DNA of 49,504 bases from Pseudoalteromonas luteoviolacea NCIMB 1942 (GTDB lineage Bacteria > Pseudomonadota > Gammaproteobacteria > Enterobacterales > Alteromonadaceae): positions 1 through 49,504 of the forward strand of contig NZ_AUXT01000134.1 in NCBI RefSeq assembly GCF_001625595.1, in the 5' to 3' direction. The position numbers and the translations under genes are program-made. Under the pieces are notes generated by a model. The model was given only the letters and a program-made list of their open reading frames with translations. It searched no databases and was not told the DNA's origin. Of this stretch, positions 9,826 to 17,936 are shown piece after piece (the stretch's first letter is position 1; every line of letters begins with the position of its first letter).

Positions 9826-10571
9826 AAATTGAATTGCTCCATACTTACAGGGTGTGACTTCAGTCTTTTTCTCATTGGCTTACTAATTTCTATGTGAATA
9901 AAGCGGTGGGGGGCTAACCCTATTTTATGCAGCACATTTTTAGTGCCACCCAGCTCAAATACATCCTTTTGGTATATATAGGTATGCTTGCTAAGGGCAA
10001 GCAAACATGTTTGTATTTTCAATAATTTAGCATTGTAGCTGCGCCCTTGACTTAAAATAAAATCAGCATTTTTGCCCTGTGTCGTTTTACGCTTTTTTTG
10101 GTTGAACCCATGTAGTTGATATATTAGCCCGTTAGGGTATCTGTGATGAAACGCTTTTACCGCTGCGACATGCAGCCCTGATTTTCGTTTAGAGTAATCC
10201 ATAGGGCTGGAGTCTGGACTCTCGCTGTGGCGGTGGTGCGTATTGTGGACCATGAGGTTGCAACTTGATTCAAAAAGAGTACGCCCAATCGTTAGTGTAT
10301 ACTTGTCATGATACTGATGTGGCACAGACACAAAGCAGGGCTTATTTGTCGCACGGTACAACAAAACACCACCGCCATTCTGATTTGTGGCGTTTATAAG
10401 TGAATGTACCGCATTGTTTTTAGAACCCGTTTTTTGATATTTCCAAGGCCCGATACTGGCGGGCTGTAGAAACCATTTATCTATATCTTGCCATTGGATC
10501 TGGATTTGTGCTGCGGCTGAAGATACACCGCAGAGCAAGAGTGTTATGGCGATTATATTATGTATTTTCAT
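9804..10571 (-). CDS. Secreted putative zinc amidohydrolase (poly-gamma-glutamate hydrolase-like layout)
   Basis: The 255-residue product has a signal peptide (1-21). Conserved-looking blocks are SVPHQYHD at 82-89 (H-x3-D from H85), NTHHRH at 110-115, YQLHGF at 151-156 and FIHIEIS followed by K-P-M-R at 224-234. Histidine plus acidic residue, a second histidine after a strand, and a late glutamate before an arginine are the layout of M14-like zinc peptidases and of phage PghP-type poly-gamma-glutamate hydrolases. I therefore suggest a zinc enzyme that trims or releases the polymer; this is inference without a database match. The start ATG at 10571 overlaps the upstream gene by 14 bases with only a weak Shine-Dalgarno (GGTGG). 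Two degenerate relatives of this domain appear to lie inside the CapC-type protein of the same operon. Confidence 0.65.
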   Translation of the reverse strand: MKIHNIIAITLLLCGVSSAAAQIQIQWQDIDKWFLQPASIGPWKYQKTGSKNNAVHSLINATNQNGGGVLLYRATNKPCFVSVPHQYHDKYTLTIGRTLFESSCNLMVHNTHHRHSESPDSSPMDYSKRKSGLHVAAVKAFHHRYPNGLIYQLHGFNQKKRKTTQGKNADFILSQGRSYNAKLLKIQTCLLALSKHTYIYQKDVFELGGTKNVLHKIGLAPHRFIHIEISKPMRKRLKSHPVSMEQFNLCLFYSA

Positions 10572-12849
10572 TCTGCCACCATAAAGGGGTTAAAGGTTTT
10601 GCATTGTGTTCTTCTAAAATGGTAATCCACATATCATGTTCAGCTGTAATGGCAAATTTTTCAAGTGATTGAATGTCAGAACCTATTTTTATCGTTATGG
10701 GTGGGTAACTGATAACATCCGTTGACTGAGGATGAAGCATATAAGCCTCACTCTTAGCTGGCATCAAAGCAAACCTTTTGGCTGCAATTGTATACTCTTC
10801 ACTTAGGCCTTTTTGATACTGAGCAAAGAGGTTGGTGTTGATTACCAATGCTGTATTATTCTGCGAAGCCACGGGATATAAAAACGGTTTAATGACGATG
10901 GATACTGGTCTGGTTCTGTTGGCATATCGTAAAGACAAGGTTTCGCCTTGAGCAATTTTAAATAGCCGTGTTTTTATATAGTCTCTTGTTTCACCAGTGT
11001 TTGTGTATATCGAGCGTGTATTACCATGTTTATCTGCAGATACCACGGAGAGTGAACTTGCGTTTAAGTCAGCCTCAGAGTATTTGGGTACTTGGTTATT
11101 AATGGCGATAAGCTTAGGCGTTTTTAGTTCACCATGTTGAACCACCGATAACTTTTGCGGATCAGATACCTTTCGAAAGTGTGCGGGGGAGGGCACTTGA
11201 GGTGGTTCAAAGTAGCTGCTTGGACTATACACAAGTGCTGTATTGGAAATTGGGTGCCTATCAAATAGTGATTCAGAAACGTAACTAGTCTCTTTGATCA
11301 CGGGAAGCGGCGGTGCTTCAAATAGTCTTACTTTCAGTATCTGCTGCAACTCAGTGAAGGTAAATTCATTGACCGCCTTTTGTGCGAACCAAGCGCCAAT
11401 CTCTATAAAGCTTGGCAAAGGGTTCTCACAAAGTTGATCACATAATACATTTTGATAATGAAAATTCTGATTTCGGCTTTGAAGCTTTACAGCCACGCTA
11501 TCTTGACTTGAAATGGTCACTTTCGCAGAATTTCGAGGCAGTCTTAGAAAATATTTTTGGCTCTCATTAATGGTTTGGCGCTGTGTTTCTGGTGTGATCA
11601 TTCTGTCGTATTGCGATATCAGGGATTCTAATTCAAGCCTGTAGCGCTCAATCGGTTGTTCTTCGTTGTTAAACACAGTAATGCTTACTTCTGAGCATTG
11701 AGTATCCAAATTTCTGAAGTCCATAACAATATCGCTGTTTCCAGTTACTGAGTAGGTAACTGGGGTAGTCGGTCCCATAATATAGTAATAGCTGTGTAGT
11801 GGTACCACAGGTTGTTCTCCTTGTCGCCATTGTGTCAGTGCTGGCAAACTAGACTGCACCGTAATGAGACCGGGCTTTATATCCTTAATTTTATACAGGT
11901 TTTCAGCTGCGAATTCAGCCTTGAGTTCTTTTGGAGAGCTAAGCTGTTTCAGGTCATGCCATGAGATGCGTAGCGTACTAAGTGGTGCTGAACTGGAGAA
12001 AATCAAATCTTCATTGTTCGAAACTCGAAATGTGGCTGTGAGTTCATGGGTGGAATAAAAGCTGTCCAAGTCCAGCTGCTGCGCCGAAAAGTCATAGGTA
12101 ATGACGTTATAAGGCAATGTTTCATAAAGAATGTCGCTCACAAAGTCTATATTTGGGATCCCCTGTGGCGCGAGTTTTTGCCAGTCAAAACTCACTGCGT
12201 TACTGAGCTCCCATTGCGCTAGCGCATTCCCTCCTAAAGTATGGTAATTGAGCATTCTATCTCGCCACTCTACAGGTAATTTCAACCAAATCTGCTGGCT
12301 ACCATCATTATCAGCTGGCGTTTTGGCATGCAGTCGAACTACGACGCCGCGTAAGGTATCTTCCTCAGGGATGAGCTTTAATCTTATTTGACTAGCGCTT
12401 GGGTAGATAGAGGTATCCACATAAAAGGATTGGCCTGAAGCGACTGAAAGTGCTTTTCTATCCTCGATGATTTGTTTAACTTGTTGTTCCTGTGCAGCGA
12501 GTACCAGTTTTGAAGCGTGGTGGTAAACATGCTCTACTAATACCTGACCTTGTTGGTCGAGTAATTGATATTCAATTGCGTAATTGACAGGTTCATCAAA
12601 GGCTTGCTGACCGTCAAAAATAGCGTTGGATAGTAGGCGTATTGCAAGTGTCCGAGAGCTGGAAAAATTAAAAGAGACAAATTTATCTTCAGGTAGCCAA
12701 TGCACAACAGAACGTGTTTCTTCTTCACTGCGCTCTTCGAGTCGCTCTGCTGATGAGAGCCAAACATAGCCGTTATAGCATGCCCAAAGCGTTACCAGTA
12801 CCAATGAACTTGCGAATAGCGCGTGGAGGATTTTCTTAATCCAATACAT
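10558..12849 (-). CDS. Membrane-anchored periplasmic protein of unknown family
   Basis: I do not recognise this family. From the chosen start the product has 763 residues. One hydrophobic segment near residues 8-29 should anchor it in the inner membrane with the rest in the periplasm, which is beta-rich with few helices. Four cysteines cluster in DTQCSE and VLCDQLCENP. A stretch near residues 660-720 (PVSIVIKPFLYPV to FALMPAKSEAYML) resembles repeat modules of the large exported protein in the same operon. An upstream ATG at 12870 gives 770 residues, but the ATG at 12849 has GGAGG eight bases before it and is preferred; it overlaps the capC stop by 14 bases. Its place between CapC and the exporter suggests a periplasmic bridge or scaffold. 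Confidence 0.75.
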   Translation of the reverse strand: MYWIKKILHALFASSLVLVTLWACYNGYVWLSSAERLEERSEEETRSVVHWLPEDKFVSFNFSSSRTLAIRLLSNAIFDGQQAFDEPVNYAIEYQLLDQQGQVLVEHVYHHASKLVLAAQEQQVKQIIEDRKALSVASGQSFYVDTSIYPSASQIRLKLIPEEDTLRGVVVRLHAKTPADNDGSQQIWLKLPVEWRDRMLNYHTLGGNALAQWELSNAVSFDWQKLAPQGIPNIDFVSDILYETLPYNVITYDFSAQQLDLDSFYSTHELTATFRVSNNEDLIFSSSAPLSTLRISWHDLKQLSSPKELKAEFAAENLYKIKDIKPGLITVQSSLPALTQWRQGEQPVVPLHSYYYIMGPTTPVTYSVTGNSDIVMDFRNLDTQCSEVSITVFNNEEQPIERYRLELESLISQYDRMITPETQRQTINESQKYFLRLPRNSAKVTISSQDSVAVKLQSRNQNFHYQNVLCDQLCENPLPSFIEIGAWFAQKAVNEFTFTELQQILKVRLFEAPPLPVIKETSYVSESLFDRHPISNTALVYSPSSYFEPPQVPSPAHFRKVSDPQKLSVVQHGELKTPKLIAINNQVPKYSEADLNASSLSVVSADKHGNTRSIYTNTGETRDYIKTRLFKIAQGETLSLRYANRTRPVSIVIKPFLYPVASQNNTALVINTNLFAQYQKGLSEEYTIAAKRFALMPAKSEAYMLHPQSTDVISYPPITIKIGSDIQSLEKFAITAEHDMWITILEEHNAKPLTPLWWQNENT

Positions 12850-15800
12850 GTTGAATACCTCCGGCTGCATAATTAAAGTCTTCGAGAGACAGTACTTTGT
12901 TGCTGGTAGGTGTATAGATTGCGATTAATTTATCGTCTAGCTTTATGGTGAGTGCCAGCTGCTGGTTGCGTTCTAGTCGGACTGCTTGCAAGCGACATTG
13001 ACTGTGGGTTTGGCAAAATTGACTTAACAAAGGCAAATGCTGATCTTGTGCATATTGCTCAGTGAGCGCTGTGATGTCATTAATTGATAGCGCTGTGTTA
13101 TTGTGTCGCCAATCGTCTGGACCTAACACGGAAGTTCTCAGTGTCTTTAGCTCAGGGATATGAGAAACCGCAATTAGACGCTGCAATAAAGCTTGTTCGG
13201 AAATAGCAAAATGTTGTTTGAAATCTGAAGCGAGCCAAAGCGTGGCTAGTTCACTACGAGGACTAAATAATCGATATCCCGATTGAGGGGATGTACCAAT
13301 TTCTAGACCTCTCGTTTGAGCTTGTCCCGCAACGACCTGTGACGAAACACCTAAGTTCAGCAGTGTCTTTTGTAGCTCAGCTAAAGTGCCCGTGTGTTGC
13401 ACATTGGGCTGTGTAAACTGAAATGCAATGGCGCTTGGTCTTATATAAGACGGCGCACTATGACTTCTTACCTGTAAGCTTAATATTGGTGTTTGGGCAA
13501 AGTGCCTCAACGTACTTTGGTGTACGACATTAAACAGGCTTCGTACATTGCCTGGAGCCATCACATTGGCCAATTCATTTGCATATGGGTGAGCGCCTGC
13601 AATTAGCAGTGCTTTGGCATTTGAGCGTGCAAAAAGGTCGCCGGAAAACTTTAATGTATTACTTTCGAATAAAGGTCGTGGCACTTGGATATTGAGCATG
13701 GCTTCTGGGTGCATATTTATGACATAAAGCCCCTGACCTTGTTGGTAGTACTGTGCTGAGTTGATGGGTGCAATAACAATGTACTGCTCTAGTGCATTAT
13801 CAAGAATTTGCAGCTGGTATCCCATCATATTCGCAATGTGGTTTATGCGATCTAAGCGGTTCAGCTCGTCCTGACTAAATTCTCTGTCAATTTGCTCATA
13901 AACCAATGTGTAGAGGGGCCCTAGAATCTCGAACTCCCAAAGCGCGGCTTCATTATTGGTTAACTCTTTGTAGTGATTACTTCCTTTAGCGCTAATATGT
14001 AGAGAAAATTCATCGATGATCTCGCTTAATGAAGCATCTGTAAAAGTGACTTTAGAATTTGAAGATGTACTGGTATTAAGAACCACTTCAGACAATAAAT
14101 TTGAGTAACTTTGGCCATCAATAAAAGCTTCGACCATTTTACCTGTGAAGTCCGGCGTGGGTAAGCTGTTGCGATGCAGGAGCCCAAATTGTCCTCGCTC
14201 AAAGCCCATCAAATTTGTGAGTTCACGTTGTGATAAAGAAGCCGGTAGCTGATTATAGATCCAAAATTGACTCTGCAGTCCGAAAGGGCTGAGTTGCAAA
14301 TCAATGCGGGTGTATTGATTAACAGAGCGTATTTGTAGCACTTCGACATCCTCGACAACGGAGAAAAAAGCGCGATAGTATGCACTTTGTTGTGATACTT
14401 GTTGGGTTGCGATAGAAGGCGTGAACTGAGTACCAAGAACCAGTGCACTACTATCTAGTAATTGGAATAGCAACCCTGCAGCATCACTGGCAACACGCTC
14501 ACTAGAAGGGTGTGGCACACTGATTATATGGTTTCTACTTGGGGCTTTCGCAAGGGCAAAAAAGCCACGTACGGTGCTGCTCATGGCGTCTTTGATATAT
14601 AAATATTTATCGTCCTGTTGCAGAGTAAACTGCGCTTGAGCAAGCAACCTTCGAGCAAGCCGAATATTATCCAGATCTTGTCTATCGCGATTTAGTACGC
14701 GAATCGCGCTGATAAAGTTTTGTAATGTTTGTGCTTGTTGATATTGACTAATTGATACATGGTCGGTTTGCTCGGTATACAAAAAGCTTTTATATGCACT
14801 GATCTGTTGACTCAGTTCAATCTCTGTATTGTTAACGACACTCAGTTCTGTCGGCTTATAACTAAATATGGCCGGCACAAACATGATTAAAAAGCCAATT
14901 GTGATTGCAACTAAACCACCAACAATCGACGTTTGAAGAGTGGCTCTGATGACTAATCCAAGTGCGTTTTTCTGATAGATCTTCAGCGCAAGGAGTGTCG
15001 AGAGCATATAACCAAATGCAAATGTATCGGTGACTTTTAGCGTGGGGTAGTAGTTTACAACGAGGTAGTTCAAAGCAATTTTGTAAGCAAAGCCAATATT
15101 GAAGAAAAAGAGCAGTAACCTTGCCCCTTCAAAATTTGCATGGCGCAATTTGGTAAAGGTGAGAATCGACCCCCCAATGAATAGGATCACTGCTGTTTCT
15201 GCGAAAGAAGTCAGTAATTTAGTCGGCTGCATGATTTGTAATGCCAGTAATGCCGGCAACATAATACCGTTAAACTCCCAGCCATACTTTATATTGGCCC
15301 GAGAAGCTATAAACGCCGTTATTACCAAAATGATGTAAGCTTTCGGTGCTGCGATGATCGAAGCCGCAACCGCCTCATACATGATTGCTAAATTGGCGAT
15401 ACTAAAATTAGTAAATGGCATCAGGCCATAACGCACTAACAAGTATGTTAGAAACAACTGGATTAAAGTGACCCGCATTCCATACTTAAAACCGCCGTTC
15501 CACATGACATTGGCGGTCAATGCGATGATAACTAACCCCAAACTATACAGTTGGCTAGAGTAGTCAAAAGTGATATCCCATTGGGCAAGGTAGAGTGCGA
15601 CAAGTGGCCACAGCAATGTGTCCATGACAACTCTGACTAGAATGCTTATCAAAATAATGGCAAAAAATCGGTCTCTGCCAAACATTTCACTGAATCCAAA
15701 GCGCTCCATCAATATTTTGGCTGTCGAAAGCATGACTACGTATACGACAATCGCCTCAATTAATATAACCACCGCAGAAACAGGCGTGACAATAAACAAG

Positions 15801-15952
15801 GGTACCAAGTATCCCGGTACAACTAGCCCAGTTAGCGGAAAGCCAAACCTTAAATTCAACATACAGACCACGGCGATACCAACCCATACGGTGGTGATTA
15901 CCGATTGGCCCAGGCCACTGCCGCTAGGGAATAGCTGTAAAGCCCAGTCCAT
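12836..15952 (-). CDS. capC: CapC/PgsC-type membrane subunit, duplicated core with giant C-terminal extension
   Basis: The 1038-residue product begins with about 360 residues of membrane segments. Two CapC-type blocks are visible: FGFPLTGLVVPGYLVPLFI at 36-54 and YGWEFNGIMLPALLALQIM at 223-241, the second a divergent copy of the first. Bacillus PgsC is only about 150 residues, so the core is a tandem duplication. Residues about 365-1038 form a non-membrane extension that I infer to be periplasmic. It contains ISVPHPSSE at 477-485 and IQVPRPLFE at 755-763, each followed 15 residues after the His/Arg by a Phe in an LF pair and later by a Q-I/V-R strand; both resemble the putative hydrolase encoded two genes downstream. 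CapC works with CapB in chain elongation and transfer. The ATG overlaps the upstream stop by one base (TAATG). Confidence 0.85.
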   Translation of the reverse strand: MDWALQLFPSGSGLGQSVITTVWVGIAVVCMLNLRFGFPLTGLVVPGYLVPLFIVTPVSAVVILIEAIVVYVVMLSTAKILMERFGFSEMFGRDRFFAIILISILVRVVMDTLLWPLVALYLAQWDITFDYSSQLYSLGLVIIALTANVMWNGGFKYGMRVTLIQLFLTYLLVRYGLMPFTNFSIANLAIMYEAVAASIIAAPKAYIILVITAFIASRANIKYGWEFNGIMLPALLALQIMQPTKLLTSFAETAVILFIGGSILTFTKLRHANFEGARLLLFFFNIGFAYKIALNYLVVNYYPTLKVTDTFAFGYMLSTLLALKIYQKNALGLVIRATLQTSIVGGLVAITIGFLIMFVPAIFSYKPTELSVVNNTEIELSQQISAYKSFLYTEQTDHVSISQYQQAQTLQNFISAIRVLNRDRQDLDNIRLARRLLAQAQFTLQQDDKYLYIKDAMSSTVRGFFALAKAPSRNHIISVPHPSSERVASDAAGLLFQLLDSSALVLGTQFTPSIATQQVSQQSAYYRAFFSVVEDVEVLQIRSVNQYTRIDLQLSPFGLQSQFWIYNQLPASLSQRELTNLMGFERGQFGLLHRNSLPTPDFTGKMVEAFIDGQSYSNLLSEVVLNTSTSSNSKVTFTDASLSEIIDEFSLHISAKGSNHYKELTNNEAALWEFEILGPLYTLVYEQIDREFSQDELNRLDRINHIANMMGYQLQILDNALEQYIVIAPINSAQYYQQGQGLYVINMHPEAMLNIQVPRPLFESNTLKFSGDLFARSNAKALLIAGAHPYANELANVMAPGNVRSLFNVVHQSTLRHFAQTPILSLQVRSHSAPSYIRPSAIAFQFTQPNVQHTGTLAELQKTLLNLGVSSQVVAGQAQTRGLEIGTSPQSGYRLFSPRSELATLWLASDFKQHFAISEQALLQRLIAVSHIPELKTLRTSVLGPDDWRHNNTALSINDITALTEQYAQDQHLPLLSQFCQTHSQCRLQAVRLERNQQLALTIKLDDKLIAIYTPTSNKVLSLEDFNYAAGGIQHVLD

Positions 15953-17922
15953 TAACTCTGAGCCTTAATTTCAGAAGACTCTTCATGATCGGCTTGTTGC
16001 ATTTGAAGCTGACGCAATAACTTAGTCGGATCATCTAGTTGTTGAACCAAGTAAGAGATGTCAATGAATTCAAATAGGATGCCTCCGACCTCAAAAGGTT
16101 CGCCAATACTGCTCGTTGTGCGTGAAGCACGCAATGAACGAATGCTCAAAATAAAAGTAGCTTGCCCCACCTGTGCGGGCATATATAGCTCTCCTTGCTG
16201 TAGCGTAATGTAGCGCAATTTACCTTTGGCTTTTTCATTGTCTAAGTGAGTGACGCGTTCCAATAAGTCTAGCGCGGTCATTTCGAAGAGGGACATTTCA
16301 TTATGTTTAGCAATCTCTTCAATTTTTTGATTTGTTTGTACAACTTGGCCAAATAGATTGAACATAATGGCAGCTGTATGAATTTGATTGAAAACATGTT
16401 CTAACGTCGAGAGCTTCTGTTCCATATCGCCTATAGAAGACTTTACTTGTCGACTAAGCGGCTTTTGCAATGCGAGTGTAAGTACTTTAGTTAAAGCGCT
16501 GGTATTGGCTTTTTGTTGGTTTTCATAAATACGAAAATGGAACAGGAGTTCACCGATCTGATTGGCAAAGCGGTTAACGTTTTGTACAAATCGCTCTTCA
16601 TCAAAGTATTCATTTGGTTCAACGGTCATCGCCCAAAAACCACGAATGTCGCCAGCGTACATAAGAGGTACAACGTACTGTTCTTCTGACTCGGACAAGT
16701 CATTGAAAAAAGGCCGTGTGATATGGATTGCACCAAATGCTTTTATGGCGTCGGAATAGGGCGGTCTTTCGTAGTCTCTTCGCATTTCGTGTATGTCAGA
16801 CAAACTACAATTAATAGCGCGTATCTCATGTAGACGGTGATCGCCTTCTGTCCGAGCCAAAAAGATAGAACGGCTTAACGCCAATTGTTGATTTACTAAT
16901 GTAATGATGGCGTCCCAAGGGCTTGTTTGTGCGCTAAATGCTTGCGGGAGGTAACGTCCCATCATACGTTGTTGAACATTGCTTATGATGTCATTGAGCT
17001 CAATTTCTTCAACCCACTTACGCGCAAAAAACACCCATAGCATAGTCACAAGAGTGGTGAAAATAATTTGGCCAATCGGTAAAAAATAGTCAAACCAAAG
17101 CACGCCTAAGTACGCCACTAACAAGCTAATTGTAACCACTACACCCGCAATGAGCAGGGCAATATTGAAACTACTGCGCTGATAGGTGATCAGTAGAAGA
17201 GTTAAGATTATGAGTTGCAATATACTTGATTGCAGCAGGGGCATTTGCGCAACAAGGTTTTGCTCAAGCAAGTTATCTGCAATATAGGCATGCAGATAAA
17301 TAGGATCGTTAAATATGTCGATTTTAGGTGCTCTTATCTGCAACGCAAATTCTAGTTGTTTTTGCGACACGAGTACGAGTTTGTCTTTAACTTGCGCATC
17401 AAAGACATCTCCTGAGAGCAGGCGTGATGCATTAAACTTTGTCAAAGCAGCAGGAGATAACGAAAAGTCGAGTAGTTTATCTTGTGGATCGTCTTTATCA
17501 CCTAAAACGGCATGCCAAACGCTCTTACAGCCAGAGGGTGTCTGCTTTAGCACGATTTCATACCCTAGCCACGACTCAAGTGAAGGCAGGCAATATCTGG
17601 GGTCCGCGTATGGAAAATAAACATTGTCAAAAGAACGCTGTTGCTCACCTGAAACATGGCTAAAGATGACAATGGCTCTGGCTTCTTGCTCTCTGAGTCG
17701 GGTGATAATTTGGTTTTGTTGAGTCAGTAAGTTGTTTGATTCAATAACCACCACTTGCGTATCTTGCCGATTCAATTGTTGGTTGAATTCCAAATATATA
17801 AACGCATTCAGTCTATGTAGAGTACCACTTAAAGTGACAAGCAGTATCAAAATGCCCAACAACATCGTAGACCAGAAGGTCTTTTGCCGTTTTATGATGA
17901 AAAACTGTTGCTTGATCGACAC
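15952..17922 (-). CDS. CHASE2-GAF-PAS membrane sensor without an output domain
   Basis: The product (656 residues from the chosen start) has a membrane segment near residues 17-35, a large extracytoplasmic domain to about 225, and then three membrane segments (about 231-249, 252-274 and 279-300). That topology, with the block YLHAYIADNLLEQNLV before the triple helix, is typical of CHASE2. The cytoplasmic part has a coiled-coil-like linker, a GAF-like domain at about 340-465 and a PAS-like domain at about 508-630. No histidine kinase, cyclase, GGDEF or phosphatase domain is present. The longest frame starts with TTG at 17928, only three bases behind AAGGA; GTG at 17922 has nine bases of spacing and is preferred. 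Its position second in the operon suggests it senses an envelope signal and controls the synthase by contact. Confidence 0.75.
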   Translation of the reverse strand: MSIKQQFFIIKRQKTFWSTMLLGILILLVTLSGTLHRLNAFIYLEFNQQLNRQDTQVVVIESNNLLTQQNQIITRLREQEARAIVIFSHVSGEQQRSFDNVYFPYADPRYCLPSLESWLGYEIVLKQTPSGCKSVWHAVLGDKDDPQDKLLDFSLSPAALTKFNASRLLSGDVFDAQVKDKLVLVSQKQLEFALQIRAPKIDIFNDPIYLHAYIADNLLEQNLVAQMPLLQSSILQLIILTLLLITYQRSSFNIALLIAGVVVTISLLVAYLGVLWFDYFLPIGQIIFTTLVTMLWVFFARKWVEEIELNDIISNVQQRMMGRYLPQAFSAQTSPWDAIITLVNQQLALSRSIFLARTEGDHRLHEIRAINCSLSDIHEMRRDYERPPYSDAIKAFGAIHITRPFFNDLSESEEQYVVPLMYAGDIRGFWAMTVEPNEYFDEERFVQNVNRFANQIGELLFHFRIYENQQKANTSALTKVLTLALQKPLSRQVKSSIGDMEQKLSTLEHVFNQIHTAAIMFNLFGQVVQTNQKIEEIAKHNEMSLFEMTALDLLERVTHLDNEKAKGKLRYITLQQGELYMPAQVGQATFILSIRSLRASRTTSSIGEPFEVGGILFEFIDISYLVQQLDDPTKLLRQLQMQQADHEESSEIKAQS

Positions 17923-17936
17923 TACCAATTATCCTT

